Source: Sphingomonadales bacterium UBA656 (GTDB lineage: Bacteria > Pseudomonadota > Alphaproteobacteria > Sphingomonadales > Sphingomonadaceae). Taken from it: 64,000 nt of DNA. Both the position numbers and the translations under genes were made by a program. Under the pieces are notes generated by a model. That model was not told the DNA's origin, made no database searches, and saw only the letters and a list, made by a program, of their open reading frames with translations. Location of the stretch: the NCBI GenBank assembly GCA_002299895.1, contig DBOC01000009.1, positions 1 through 64,000 of the forward strand. The letters run 5' to 3'. Shown one piece after another: positions 20,090 through 29,810 of the stretch; position 1 is the first letter of the stretch, and every line of letters starts with the position of its first letter.

Positions 20090-21445
20090 TCAGCATTCGA
20101 CCACGTTGACGGCAAGTCCGCCAAGACTGGTTTCCTTATATTTTGACCGCATATCTTCACCCGTTTGGCGCATGGTTTCAATCACGGCATCGAGGCTGAC
20201 AACATGCGCACCATCACCGTGAAGCGCAAGATAGGCGGCATTGATTGCCTTGATCGCACCCATGGTGTTGCGTTCAATACATGGGATTTGCACAAGTCCG
20301 CCTATAGGATCGCAGGTGAGACCAAGATTGTGCTCCATCCCGATTTCCGCGGCGTTTTCGACTTGCGCATTGCTGCCGCCCAAGGCAGCCGCAAGGCCAG
20401 CCGCCGCCATGGAACAGGCAACACCAACCTCCCCCTGACAACCCATTTCAGCCGCAGAAATTGAGGCATTGGTTTTGTAAAGAAAGCCAATCGCGCTCGC
20501 CGTCGTTAGCAACAGGCGACTACCCTCCGGCGTTGGATTAGCGGTGAATGTCTCATAATATTTGAGTACTGCGGGAATGACGCCAGCCGCGCCATTGGTC
20601 GGCGCGGTGACCACGCGTCCACCTGCAGCATTTTCTTCATTCACGGCCAATGCCCAAAGGCTGACCCATTCAAACACCGTTGATGGGTCACTGCGCGGGC
20701 CGCGTTCTAACAATCGTTCGTGCAAGCATTTGGCGCGGCGCTTTACGTTCAGACCACCAGGCAAGATACCGTCGTTGGCAATCCCGCGCTTAATGCAATC
20801 CAGCATGGCCGCACGGACATCCTCAATAAAAGCCCGCGTTTCTGGCTCGCTGCGCCAGGCCGACTCATTCGCCTCGACGATAGCGCCGAACGTCATGCCC
20901 GTTACATCGCCCATGGCGAGCAACTCTGCGCCAGAATCAAACGGGTGCGGTAACGTAATGTTCAATCGCGGGACATCGGCGTTTGCACGCTTGATCGCAC
21001 CGCCACCGATGGAAAAATAGGTTTCGCTATATTCCGACCCGTCGCCATAAGTCGCGGTGAAACGCATTGCATTGGCATGGCCTGGTAGAAACTCGCCCTT
21101 TCGGAACAACACATGCTGGCTTTCAACGAAGCTGATGTCCGTTTTGCCCGCAATTCTTAATCTATCGGTGTCGCGAATAGCGGCAATGATGCTAGCAATG
21201 TCATCGGGCGCGATGCCTTCCGGGGTGAAGCCGGACAGCCCAAGCAATATCGCTATGTCAGTAGCATGGCCATGGCCCGTTAAAGCGAGCGAACCAAATA
21301 ATTCGCAAACTATTTGCCCGACATCTGGGCGGATCAACGACCGCTCGGCAAAATCACGCGCGGCACGCATAGGACCAACGGTATGCGAGCTGGAGGGCCC
21401 GATACCAATTGTGAACATATCCGTGATGCTGAAGGCCTGAGACAT
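20090..21445 (-). CDS. sdaA: L-serine ammonia-lyase, iron-sulfur type
   Basis: Deaminates L-serine to pyruvate and ammonia. One-polypeptide form: beta domain at the N-terminus (FTIGIGPSSSHTVGPMRAAR) and alpha domain with iron-sulfur cysteines (AKCLHERL, MGCQGEVGVACSMAAAGL, LTCDPIGGLVQIPCIERN). The start MSQAFSITDMF at 21445 is preferred over a frame start 39 bp upstream. About 451 residues, normal length. Confidence 0.94.
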   Translation of the reverse strand: MSQAFSITDMFTIGIGPSSSHTVGPMRAARDFAERSLIRPDVGQIVCELFGSLALTGHGHATDIAILLGLSGFTPEGIAPDDIASIIAAIRDTDRLRIAGKTDISFVESQHVLFRKGEFLPGHANAMRFTATYGDGSEYSETYFSIGGGAIKRANADVPRLNITLPHPFDSGAELLAMGDVTGMTFGAIVEANESAWRSEPETRAFIEDVRAAMLDCIKRGIANDGILPGGLNVKRRAKCLHERLLERGPRSDPSTVFEWVSLWALAVNEENAAGGRVVTAPTNGAAGVIPAVLKYYETFTANPTPEGSRLLLTTASAIGFLYKTNASISAAEMGCQGEVGVACSMAAAGLAAALGGSNAQVENAAEIGMEHNLGLTCDPIGGLVQIPCIERNTMGAIKAINAAYLALHGDGAHVVSLDAVIETMRQTGEDMRSKYKETSLGGLAVNVVEC

Positions 21446-21579
21446 AAGACGCGGCACCATTAACAGCGGCGCGCATTTGCACAACTATTTAGGCAGTAAA
21501 AAAACTAGAGTTCAGACGAACTGAAGGCGTTAGTTTCCCATTTCGGGGATCGCGCAAACTAAAATGTTCAGAAAATAAG

Positions 21580-21663
21580 TGGTGCCCCAGGCCCGACTCG
21601 AACGGGCACTCCTCTCGGAACAGGATTTTGAATCCAGCGCGTCTACCATTCCACCACTGGGGC
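21580..21663 (-). tRNA. tRNA-Leu (anticodon CAA)
   Basis: On the reverse strand the 5' acceptor arm GCCCCAG pairs with CTGGGGC, the D-loop region reads TGGTGGAATGGTAGACGC as in leucine tRNAs, the anticodon loop is TTCAAAA, there is a long variable arm (TGTTCCGAGAGGAGT), and the T-loop is GTTCGAGTC. The 3' CCA is encoded. Long variable arm and CAA anticodon give tRNA-Leu. Confidence 0.95.
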
Positions 21664-21753
21664 ACATCTTTGCCGAGCGAACCCGGTAAAGCGGAGGCCC
21701 CTCTAACCGAGCCTCCGCTATGATGCAAGAGCATCCTTATCTCTTTAGTTCCG

Positions 21754-23175
21754 CTATTTTTTTAGCTCTTTTGCTAATGTCTTAAGCGTGGCCTTGCCAT
21801 AAGGAGCCTTGAACCCGCCCATACCAGCAACATCAACGCCCGTCTGGCGATAGACCGCGCGCATATGACTGAACGTCCTGAACCCATCGGCACCGTGATA
21901 ATTGCCCATGCCCGATGGTCCAACACCGCCAAAGGGCAGGTCTTCCATGGCATTGTGGAAAATCACATCGTTCACAGTAACGCCGCCGGAGACAGTCCGC
22001 GTCAGCACGCGTTGCTCCTCCGCCTTGTCCGATCCGAAATAATAGAGGCCAAGTGGCCGGTCATGTGCGTTCACATAATCAATGGCTTCGTCCATCGATG
22101 AATAAGTCATCACAGGCAGGATCGGGCCAAAGATTTCCTCCTGCATTACCTTCATATCATCGGTGACGTTGCGGACGATAGTGAGCGGCATTTTATTGCC
22201 GTTGGACGTGGCAAATTCCTCATTGGCTGGATTAACTTCGATGAGCTCCGCACCCTTCTCGCGGGCATCGTCGAGATAGCCCTGCAACCGTTCATAATTG
22301 CGCCCATTCACGACCGAAGTGTAATCGTCATTGTGCAGCAATTTGGGATATTGGGCGGTAACGCCAGCCTTCACGGCTTCAATCACGTCCTGCTCCTGGT
22401 CACTTGGTACCAATAGATAGTCGGGTGCGAGACAGATTTGCCCGGCGTTCATCATCTTACCCAATGCGATCCGTTCGCCTGCCTTTTTCTTGTCCGCGCT
22501 ACGGCCAATGATGGTCGGTGACTTACCACCAAGTTCCAAGGTGACCGGCACCAGATTATCCGCAGCGGCGCGCATGATATGTTTGCCAACGCTTGTAGCG
22601 CCGGTGAAGATCATATGGTCGAAGGCTAGTTTGGAAAAGGCCATGCCAACGTCCGCGCCGCCAGTGAAAACCGCCATTTCCTCTTCTGCGAAATATTTGG
22701 GAACCAGTTCTTCAAACAAGGCCGACACACGCTCAGTAAATTCAGATGGCTTGATCATGGCGCGATTACCGGCGGCGAGGATACCCGCCATTGGCACCAT
22801 CACCATACCAACAGGGAAGTTCCAAGGCGCAACGACGCCGACCACACCCTTGGGCTGGAACACGACCTCGGCCTTTGCCCCAATCAGCCCTAACGGAAAG
22901 GTCGGTTTACGCTTCTCGCCCTTAGCCCAGCTTTCAAAATGCTTCTTGGCATGCTTCATAGCGCTGACCGACGGCATAATATCAGTTAGCAAGGTCTGTT
23001 CACGGCTGCGATGGCCGAAATCTGCCGAAACGGCCTTTGCAAAATCTTCGGCATGGTCAATCAGCAGTGCAATCGCGCGGTCTATACGGTCGCGGCGCAC
23101 CGACATCGGTTCCGGCATGGCGGCAGTAAACGCGGCACGCTGCTTTTCGAGTACAGTCTGCATATTTGCGGTCAA
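21754..23175 (-). CDS. Coniferyl-aldehyde dehydrogenase-like aldehyde dehydrogenase
   Basis: NAD(P)-dependent aldehyde dehydrogenase of about 470 residues. Motifs: GVVGVVAPWNFPVGMVMVPMAGILAAGNRAMIKPSE, catalytic Glu in VTLELGGKSP, and catalytic Cys in NAGQICLAPDY. The hydrophobic C-terminal membrane-associated type and the LAPDY sequence resemble coniferyl aldehyde dehydrogenases. Start choice: a TTG at 23175 sits 4-5 bp after GGGAGAGAA, a better spacing than the in-frame ATG at 23163. It is divergent from an acyl-CoA ligase gene. Substrate is a guess; long-chain fatty aldehydes are possible. Confidence 0.8.
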   Translation of the reverse strand: MTANMQTVLEKQRAAFTAAMPEPMSVRRDRIDRAIALLIDHAEDFAKAVSADFGHRSREQTLLTDIMPSVSAMKHAKKHFESWAKGEKRKPTFPLGLIGAKAEVVFQPKGVVGVVAPWNFPVGMVMVPMAGILAAGNRAMIKPSEFTERVSALFEELVPKYFAEEEMAVFTGGADVGMAFSKLAFDHMIFTGATSVGKHIMRAAADNLVPVTLELGGKSPTIIGRSADKKKAGERIALGKMMNAGQICLAPDYLLVPSDQEQDVIEAVKAGVTAQYPKLLHNDDYTSVVNGRNYERLQGYLDDAREKGAELIEVNPANEEFATSNGNKMPLTIVRNVTDDMKVMQEEIFGPILPVMTYSSMDEAIDYVNAHDRPLGLYYFGSDKAEEQRVLTRTVSGGVTVNDVIFHNAMEDLPFGGVGPSGMGNYHGADGFRTFSHMRAVYRQTGVDVAGMGGFKAPYGKATLKTLAKELKK

Positions 23176-23293
23176 TTTCTCTCTCCCTTTAATCCGTTGA
23201 TGAATTGCTAGCGTGAAGCGTTGCACATTGAAACCATTTTGGCGTATCGACGATGCAAACACGCGCAAAGCGTGACGATCAAAGGGAGAGAAG

Positions 23294-25030
23294 ATGATCG
23301 AGTCAGGCAAGAAATGGTCGCCACCTGCGGGTTGGCCCGCAATGACCCGTGATCAGGTAAAGGCCACCTTGTGCGCGCCAGGCATGCCATTTGAAATGGA
23401 AACTGCGGTGATTGAAGGCGTGACAACACGTGTCTGGAAAAATGCCTTGCCCAATTTGGCCGTGCTTGCGGGACATGCCAAAGCGGCATTCGGTGACCGC
23501 GAATTTGTGGTATTTGAAGATGAACGCATCACCTATGATGCGTGGCACCGCGCGATTGCTTCATTGGCACAGACGTTACAAAAATGCGGCGTTAAAAAGG
23601 GTGACCGTGTGGCGCTTGCCATGCGCAACCTGCCCGAATGGCCAGTCGCCTTTTTCGCTGCCGCCGTCTCTGGCGCGATTGTCGTGCCGTTAAACGCATG
23701 GTGGACGGGCGAAGAATTGGCCTTTGGCATGGCCGATTCGGGCGCGGCCGTTTTGATCTGCGATGCAGAACGCTGGGACCGCATAGCGCCACACAAATCC
23801 GAAATGCCCGCCTTGCAGCATGTGATGGTGACGCGTGGCGGCGGGTCCGCAATGGCAGCGCCAGCCATTCCACTCGAAAACATCATTGGTGAACCTCAGG
23901 CCTATGCGCAGTTGCCTGACCGCGCGCTGCCTGAAATTTCCATCGCACCGGATGACGCCGTCACCATTTTTTACACCAGTGGCACGACGGGCAAGCCCAA
24001 AGGGGCGCTGGGATCCCACCGTAACTTGCTCACCAATGGCCTTTCCAGTGCTTATTCCGGCGCGGCGACTGTTTTGCGCCGAGGAGATTCTTTGCCTGAG
24101 CCAAGCATTCGGGCGTCACTGCTAGTCATCCCGATGTTCCATGTTACGGCGTGCTCGGCATCGATGATTCCCACCATTCAAGCTGGTCACAAAATCGTCC
24201 TATTGCACAAATGGGATACCGTGAAGGCGTTCGAGATTATCGAGCGCGAGAAGATCAATGCCACGGGCGGCGTGCCTTTCATCGCTTGGCAGTTGATTGA
24301 GCATCCAGACCGCGAAAAATATGACCTCAGCTCCATCGATGCGATCAGCTATGGCGGCGCTCCGTCTGCGCCTGAATTGGTCAGCAAGATTCATGAGATT
24401 TTTGGCGCTTTGCCCGGCAATGGTTGGGGCATGACAGAGACCATGGCGACCGTGACTTCACATTTAGCCGAAGATTATCTCAATCGGCCTGACAGCTGCG
24501 GCCCGGCCGTCGCGGTTTCCGACTTGAAAATCATGTCCGAGGACGGCGCAACGGAATTGCCCATTGGCACAGTTGGCGAATTATGGGCACGGGGCCCGCA
24601 AATCGTTAAAGGCTATTGGAACCGCCCTGACGCCACCGCTGAAACATTTGTCGATGGCTGGGTAAGGACAGGCGACCTTGCGCGGGTGGATGACGAAGGC
24701 TTCTGCTACATCGTTGACCGCGCAAAGGATATGATCATTCGCGGCGGCGAGAACATCTATTCGTCGGAAGTCGAAAACATCTTGTACGAACATCCCGCGG
24801 TTACAGATGCGGCCTTGGTCGGCATACCCCATCAAACCTTAGGCGAAGAACCCGCCGCCGTTGTGCATTTGGCACCTGGTATGACGGCTACAGAGGATGA
24901 GCTTCGACATTATGTCAGCGAACGTCTGGCGAAGTTTAAGGTGCCGGTCAAAATCATCTTCACCCAGGATACGTTGCCGCGCAACGCTAATGGCAAGATC
25001 CTGAAACGCGACTTAAAGGCGTTATTCTAA
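23294..25030 (+). CDS. AMP-forming acyl-CoA ligase
   Basis: ANL-superfamily enzyme of 578 residues activating a carboxylic acid to its CoA ester. Motifs: phosphate loop TIFYTSGTTGKPKGALGSH, GWGMTETMA, WVRTGDLARVDDEGFCYIVDRAKDMIIRGGENIYSSEVE, and the C-terminal catalytic Lys in RNANGKILKRDL. A GGGAGAGAAG precedes the ATG. It is followed by a thiolase gene, which points to fatty-acid or related acyl-CoA degradation. The exact chain type cannot be read from sequence. Confidence 0.88.
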   Translation: MIESGKKWSPPAGWPAMTRDQVKATLCAPGMPFEMETAVIEGVTTRVWKNALPNLAVLAGHAKAAFGDREFVVFEDERITYDAWHRAIASLAQTLQKCGVKKGDRVALAMRNLPEWPVAFFAAAVSGAIVVPLNAWWTGEELAFGMADSGAAVLICDAERWDRIAPHKSEMPALQHVMVTRGGGSAMAAPAIPLENIIGEPQAYAQLPDRALPEISIAPDDAVTIFYTSGTTGKPKGALGSHRNLLTNGLSSAYSGAATVLRRGDSLPEPSIRASLLVIPMFHVTACSASMIPTIQAGHKIVLLHKWDTVKAFEIIEREKINATGGVPFIAWQLIEHPDREKYDLSSIDAISYGGAPSAPELVSKIHEIFGALPGNGWGMTETMATVTSHLAEDYLNRPDSCGPAVAVSDLKIMSEDGATELPIGTVGELWARGPQIVKGYWNRPDATAETFVDGWVRTGDLARVDDEGFCYIVDRAKDMIIRGGENIYSSEVENILYEHPAVTDAALVGIPHQTLGEEPAAVVHLAPGMTATEDELRHYVSERLAKFKVPVKIIFTQDTLPRNANGKILKRDLKALF

Positions 25031-25112
25031 GGCGGCGATAGGGGTGATTCATATTTGTTTTTGATGGTCCGGCGACCTATAATGCGCCAAATCAAAATCA
25101 AAGGACACTCTC

Positions 25113-26300
25113 ATGCCCCACGCTGATCCCGTCGTAATACTATCTTATGCGCGCACGCCGATGGGCGGGATGCAAGGCGCATTGGCAGATGTGTCGGCGA
25201 CCGATCTTGGCGCCACGGCGGTGAAGGCAGCGGTAGAACGCGCGGGCGTCGAAGGTGCGATGATCGAACGTATCTACATGGGCTGCGTACTGCCTGCAGG
25301 CTTAGGTCAGGCCCCTGCCCGACAGGCCGCGATTAAAGCCGGCCTGCCTAAATCGGTACAAGCAACGATGGTGAATAAGGTATGCGGATCGGGTATGCAG
25401 ACCGTTATCATGGGCAGCGAGGCTCTTGCCGCAGAGTCGGTCGATTATGTCATTGCCGGCGGCATGGAAAGCATGACCAACGCGCCCTATTTGCTAAAAA
25501 AGCATCGCAGTGGTGCACGCATCGGGCATGACACCGCTTATGACCATATGTTTCTCGATGGCTTAGAAGACGCCTATGAGGCTGGCCGCGCTATGGGTAC
25601 ATTCGCGCAAGACACCGCCAATGATTATCAACTCACGCGCGAGGCGCAGGATGCTTATGCGATTGAATCGCTGCGCCGCGCACAAAAAGCTATTGCCGAT
25701 GGCGCATTCAAGCAAGAAATTGTTGCCGTAACCGTTGCCACCCGAAAGGGCGATGTCATTGTCGATACCGACGAACAACCCGGCAAGGGCATGCCTGACA
25801 AAATCCCGACTTTGAAAGCTGCCTTTGCCAAGGACGGCACGATTACCGCGGCAACCAGCTCTTCCATATCCGATGGTGCAGCAGCGCTTGTCCTCACGCG
25901 CCAGTCGGTCGCCGATGCCAATGGACAAAACGCCATTGCGCGCATCATTGCCCATGCCGCGCATGCGCAGGAACCATCGGCATTCACCACTGCGCCCGTT
26001 GGCGCGATCAACAAATGCTTGGAAAAGGCTGGCTGGACCATCGATGATGTCGATCTGTTCGAAGTGAATGAGGCCTTTGCCTGCGTCGCCATGTTCGCGA
26101 TGCATGATCTTGGCATATCGCATGATAAGATTAACGTGCATGGCGGTGCTACCGCGCTTGGCCATCCCATTGGCGCATCGGGCACACGGATCATCACAAC
26201 CTTGGTCGCGGCGCTGCAACGCCATAATAAGAAACGCGGCGTTGCCTCCTTGTGCATTGGCGGCGGTGAGGCGACGGCACTTGCGATTGAGATAATCTAA
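25113..26300 (+). CDS. Acetyl-CoA acetyltransferase (thiolase)
   Basis: A 395-residue thiolase. Active-site Cys in NKVCGSGMQTVIMG, the His motif FEVNEAFACVAMFAMHDLG, the second His in NVHGGATALGHPIGASGTRI, and the C-terminal Cys in ASLCIGGGEATALAIE. Closest to biosynthetic-type acetyl-CoA C-acetyltransferases (AtoB/PhaA group). It follows the acyl-CoA ligase by about 80 bp. Confidence 0.92.
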   Translation: MPHADPVVILSYARTPMGGMQGALADVSATDLGATAVKAAVERAGVEGAMIERIYMGCVLPAGLGQAPARQAAIKAGLPKSVQATMVNKVCGSGMQTVIMGSEALAAESVDYVIAGGMESMTNAPYLLKKHRSGARIGHDTAYDHMFLDGLEDAYEAGRAMGTFAQDTANDYQLTREAQDAYAIESLRRAQKAIADGAFKQEIVAVTVATRKGDVIVDTDEQPGKGMPDKIPTLKAAFAKDGTITAATSSSISDGAAALVLTRQSVADANGQNAIARIIAHAAHAQEPSAFTTAPVGAINKCLEKAGWTIDDVDLFEVNEAFACVAMFAMHDLGISHDKINVHGGATALGHPIGASGTRIITTLVAALQRHNKKRGVASLCIGGGEATALAIEII

Positions 26301-26321
26301 AGAATTGAAGCGCGCGGCAAT

Positions 26322-26987
26322 ATGAATATCGTTTTCGTCCTGTTCGACAATGTTACGCAACTCGATTTTACGGGGCCGGTGCAATTTTTGTCACGCCTAC
26401 CCGGAGCAATGGTGCATGTTGTCAGCAAAGACGGAAGAGCGGTCACTACCGACTGCGGTTTTTCGATCCTTCCACGCTCGAGTTTTGCTGCTTGCCCGCA
26501 AGCCGACCTTTTATGCGTGCCTGGCGGCCACGGCGTTCGCGACGCAATAGCGGATACCGCCCTTGTCGATTTTGTACGGCAGCAAGCCAAGGGTGCAGAT
26601 TATATCACCAGCGTATGTACTGGCGCGTTCATCCTCGGCGCGGCCGGGTTGCTTCAAGGCAAAAAGGCAACGTGCCATTGGGCCTATACGCAGTTGCTTC
26701 CCCTTTTCGGCGCAACGCACGTGCCAGCGCGCGTAGTGCATGATAGCAATCTGATAACAGCCGGTGGCGTCACCTCAGGCATTGATTTCGCGCTGAGCCT
26801 TATTGCGACAATCGCCAGCGAAGATGTCGCGAGGACTATTCAATTGGCACTCGAATATGATCCCGCACCTCCCTTCGGCGGCGGTTCCCTCGAAAGCTCC
26901 TCAGATGAAACTGTAGATAGTCTGCGCGCACGAGTTTACGACAAGGCCGTTTCCGACATGAAAATTGCCATTCAAAGCATAATTTAA
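26322..26987 (+). CDS. DJ-1/PfpI family protein, isonitrile-hydratase-like
   Basis: A 221-residue member of the DJ-1/PfpI superfamily. The nucleophile elbow reads VCTGAFILGAAGLLQGKKAT (Cys active site) and the glutamate side is DFTGP near residue 15. The pattern VLFDNVTQLDFTGPVQFLSRLPG and HWAYTQLL with TAGGVTSGIDFALSLI resembles isonitrile hydratase (InhA). No attached AraC DNA-binding domain. Substrate unknown. It may be co-transcribed with the thiolase, 21 bp upstream. Confidence 0.78.
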   Translation: MNIVFVLFDNVTQLDFTGPVQFLSRLPGAMVHVVSKDGRAVTTDCGFSILPRSSFAACPQADLLCVPGGHGVRDAIADTALVDFVRQQAKGADYITSVCTGAFILGAAGLLQGKKATCHWAYTQLLPLFGATHVPARVVHDSNLITAGGVTSGIDFALSLIATIASEDVARTIQLALEYDPAPPFGGGSLESSSDETVDSLRARVYDKAVSDMKIAIQSII

Positions 26988-27058
26988 TCTGCCGATTAAA
27001 TTCATACTGGACGTAGGCGCAGCATCGGCATAGCCTCTCCTTACGGGGGAGAGAAAAT

Positions 27059-29251
27059 ATGACAAAAAAGCTATTGGCAGCAGCGGTATTTTTGAGCGCA
27101 GCGTTAACGCTGGGTTCCTGCGGAAAGTCGTCAGCAGACTCAGACATCCCAGCCTTTGCTGCGATCGACGGTGATTATTTGAAAACCGGTGGTGACGGCT
27201 CCAATTGGGCGATGACTGGGTTCAGTTATGATGAACAACGGCACAGTCCGTTGAAGCTGATCAACGACAGCAATGTGCAGGATTTGGGTATCGCCTGGTT
27301 TGCCGACTTACCCGATGCACGCGGCCAAGAAGCAACGCCGGTCGTCGTCGATGGTAAGATGTTTGTATCCACCGCTTGGTCCAAGGTTCTTGCGTTTGAC
27401 GCCAAAACTGGCAAGCCTTTATGGAGTTTCGACCCCAAAGTGGACAAATCACGCGGCGTCAAAGCTTGTTGCGATGTGGTAAATCGCGGTGTCGCTTTCT
27501 GGAAAGGCAGCATTTTCGTCGGCACCATTGATGGCCGTCTGATTTCCCTCAACGCCAGCACCGGAAAGCAAAATTGGAGCGCGCAGACGCTTGATCTCGA
27601 ATCGAACGGCACCATCACCGGGGTCCCGCGTGTGGTGAAGGACAAGGTTGTAATTGGCTTTGGTGGCGCTGAATTTGGTGCGCGCGGTTATGTGACTGCT
27701 TATGATGCGGCGACCGGCAAGAAAGCATGGCGTTTCTACACCACGCCAAATCCGAAGGGTGAACCCGACAACGCCGCTAGCGACAAAATCCTCAAATCCG
27801 CGGCGGCCAAAACCTGGAGCGCAAAGCCCAAAAAGGGTGACTGGCGTGAAAGCGGCGGCGGCGGCACGGTGTGGGATGCGATTGTCTATGACGCCGAACT
27901 CGATCAGCTTTATCTCGGCGTTGGCAATGGCAATCCGTGGAACCACGGTATTCGTTCCAATGGCGAAGGCGACAATTTGTTCCTGTCCTCCATCGTCGCG
28001 CTCAAACCCGACACGGGCGAATATGTTTGGCATTATCAGGAAACACCGGCCGAAAGCTGGGACTATACCGCAACGCAACCAATTATCTTGGCCACCGAAA
28101 CGCGTGGCGGGAAAAAACGCAAAGTTCTTTACCACGCGCCAAAGAACGGTTTTTTCTTCACCATCGACCGGGTGAATGGCAAATTGCTGTCCGCCGATCC
28201 TTTTATCGAAGGTATTACTTGGGCGACCGGATATGATTTGAAAACGGGGCGTCCGATTGAAAACCCGCAAGCGCGTTATGAAAAAACCGGCAAGCTATAT
28301 ATGGCGAACCCATCTGCACTTGGCGCGCATAATTGGCACCCGATGAGCTTTAACCCCGCCACGGGCCTTGTCTATATTCCAGCCTTGTATATCGGCGGCG
28401 CTTATCTTCCGCCGATTGCACCAAATGAGATGGAGCGTAAAAAGCTTGGATTTAACATCGGTGGCGCGATGGCGACGGCGGATTTGCCTGATGACACTAA
28501 TTTCGTGAAGGCGGTTAAGGCCGCAACGACCGGCAAATTGGTGGCGTTTGATCCGAAAACTGGCAAGGCCAAATGGACCGTTGATCATCCCGCTTCATGG
28601 AATGGCGGGACAATGACCACTGCCGGAAACCTGGTGTTCCAAGGTACGGCAATGGGCGAATTCCGTGCTTATGCCGCCGATACGGGCAAACAACTGCTCA
28701 ACATGAATGTCCAGTCAGGTGTACTCTCTGGCGCGTCCACTTATACTGTGGATGGCGAGCAATATGTGGCGTTCCTCACCAGCAAGGGCGGCGCGTTCCC
28801 GTTAGTGTCGGGCTATGCAGGGTCAACCAGTGCTGCGGTGCCAAACCTGCCGCGCTTGATCGTGCTTAAATTGGGCGGCAAAGTCGCTTTGCCCGCCTTG
28901 CCCAAAACGCCGCCTTATGTATGGGCGCCGACCAAGCAGTTTGGGACACCTGCGGATATTGCAGCGGGCGGGTCAAACTATCAACGTTATTGCCTCGTCT
29001 GCCATGGCCCTGGCGCGGTTGGCAATGGCGTGCTGCCTGACTTGCGCAAATCCGGCGTGATTGCTGATGCTGCAACTTGGAAATCCGTTGTCATCGACGG
29101 CATTTTGAAAAGCAATGGTATGGTGAGCTTTAGCAGCGTGCTCAGCCCCAAAGAGGCAGAGCAAGTGCGCGCTTATGTGGTCAGCCGTGCGCATTATGCA
29201 AAGGCCAATGACGCGGCCTTAAGCGGTGGCGGGAAAAGGGCAGCGAAGTAA
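27059..29251 (+). CDS. PQQ-dependent quinohaemoprotein alcohol dehydrogenase
   Basis: Periplasmic dehydrogenase oxidising alcohols (or polyvinyl-alcohol-like or other alcohol substrates) with pyrroloquinoline quinone. The export signal MTKKLLAAAVFLSAALTLGSC ends in a lipobox-like site, so it may be lipid-anchored. An eight-bladed propeller follows, with vicinal cysteines C140-C141 (KACCDV) that contact PQQ and Trp-docking repeats (GKPLWSFDPK, GKQNWSA). A C-terminal cytochrome c domain has CLVCH at 645-649. No PQQ synthesis genes are in the window, so the cofactor must come from elsewhere. Confidence 0.9.
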   Translation: MTKKLLAAAVFLSAALTLGSCGKSSADSDIPAFAAIDGDYLKTGGDGSNWAMTGFSYDEQRHSPLKLINDSNVQDLGIAWFADLPDARGQEATPVVVDGKMFVSTAWSKVLAFDAKTGKPLWSFDPKVDKSRGVKACCDVVNRGVAFWKGSIFVGTIDGRLISLNASTGKQNWSAQTLDLESNGTITGVPRVVKDKVVIGFGGAEFGARGYVTAYDAATGKKAWRFYTTPNPKGEPDNAASDKILKSAAAKTWSAKPKKGDWRESGGGGTVWDAIVYDAELDQLYLGVGNGNPWNHGIRSNGEGDNLFLSSIVALKPDTGEYVWHYQETPAESWDYTATQPIILATETRGGKKRKVLYHAPKNGFFFTIDRVNGKLLSADPFIEGITWATGYDLKTGRPIENPQARYEKTGKLYMANPSALGAHNWHPMSFNPATGLVYIPALYIGGAYLPPIAPNEMERKKLGFNIGGAMATADLPDDTNFVKAVKAATTGKLVAFDPKTGKAKWTVDHPASWNGGTMTTAGNLVFQGTAMGEFRAYAADTGKQLLNMNVQSGVLSGASTYTVDGEQYVAFLTSKGGAFPLVSGYAGSTSAAVPNLPRLIVLKLGGKVALPALPKTPPYVWAPTKQFGTPADIAAGGSNYQRYCLVCHGPGAVGNGVLPDLRKSGVIADAATWKSVVIDGILKSNGMVSFSSVLSPKEAEQVRAYVVSRAHYAKANDAALSGGGKRAAK

Positions 29252-29271
29252 AATACTGCTGCCTATGAATC

Positions 29272-29302
29272 TGGCATCTGCCTAAAATTTAGGCAGATGC
29301 CA
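29272..29302. terminator. Near-uninterrupted 31-bp palindrome after the PQQ dehydrogenase
   Basis: Arms of 15 bp (TGGCATCTGCCTAAA and its exact complement) are separated by one base. It starts 20 bp after the dehydrogenase stop. It could form a hairpin that ends or protects the transcript, but no T-run follows, so a protein-binding site is also possible. Confidence 0.5.
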
Positions 29303-29347
29303 TGGCCACAATCACCTCAAACTCAGCCGTTTGTGTGCAACCCGAAT

Positions 29348-29363
29348 TGGCATGATACTTGAT
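29348..29363 (+). promoter_or_regulatory. Possible sigma-54 promoter of glnB
   Basis: The sequence TGGCATG-ATAC-TTGAT resembles the sigma-54 consensus TGGCACG-N4-TTGCW, with two changes (C to T in the -24 element, C to A in the -12 element). It lies about 65 bp before glnB, a gene often under NtrC control. The imperfect -12 element makes this tentative. Confidence 0.3.
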
Positions 29364-29425
29364 AGACTACTTCTATCATCCGCGCGCGCGAGGTTTATCC
29401 CTGTGGCGCCAAACAAGGAAAAGCT

Positions 29426-29764
29426 ATGAAAAAGATCGAAGCGATCATCAAGCCGTTCAAGCTGGACGAAGTGAAAGAAGCGCTGCACGAAGTAGGCGTA
29501 TCGGGCATCACCGTCACCGAAGCCAAAGGCTTCGGGCGCCAAAAAGGCCATACCGAATTATATCGCGGTGCCGAATATGTTGTCGACTTCCTGCCTAAGG
29601 TAAAGCTGGAGGTTGTGGTTGAAGACGGCCTTGCCGACCGCGTTGTTGAAGCAATCGCCGCTGCAGCGCAAACAGGCCGCATTGGCGATGGTAAGATTTT
29701 CGTTATCCCCGTTGAGACAGCTCTGCGAATCCGCACCGGCGAGCGCGATAACGACGCCGTTTAA
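29426..29764 (+). CDS. glnB: Nitrogen regulatory protein P-II
   Basis: Trimeric signal protein that senses 2-oxoglutarate, ATP and ADP and controls glutamine synthetase adenylylation and NtrB. 112 residues; uridylylation site Y51 in the T-loop (LYRGAEYVVDFLPKVK); B- and C-loop motifs TGRIGDGKIFV and RIRTGERDNDAV. It precedes glnA by 46 bp, the usual alphaproteobacterial glnBA arrangement. Confidence 0.97.
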   Translation: MKKIEAIIKPFKLDEVKEALHEVGVSGITVTEAKGFGRQKGHTELYRGAEYVVDFLPKVKLEVVVEDGLADRVVEAIAAAAQTGRIGDGKIFVIPVETALRIRTGERDNDAV

Positions 29765-29810
29765 GGCATCCAATCACTTAAATAAAAACAAGTAAAAGAA
29801 GGAACGCAAT

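Noticed and set aside
25563..26384. 273-residue leftward frame over the thiolase gene
   Set aside because: Antisense shadow; no recognisable domain, while the rightward strand has all thiolase active-site motifs.
27449..28270. 273-residue leftward frame inside the PQQ dehydrogenase
   Set aside because: Shadow of a well conserved gene; the opposite strand gives the propeller motifs and PQQ cysteines.
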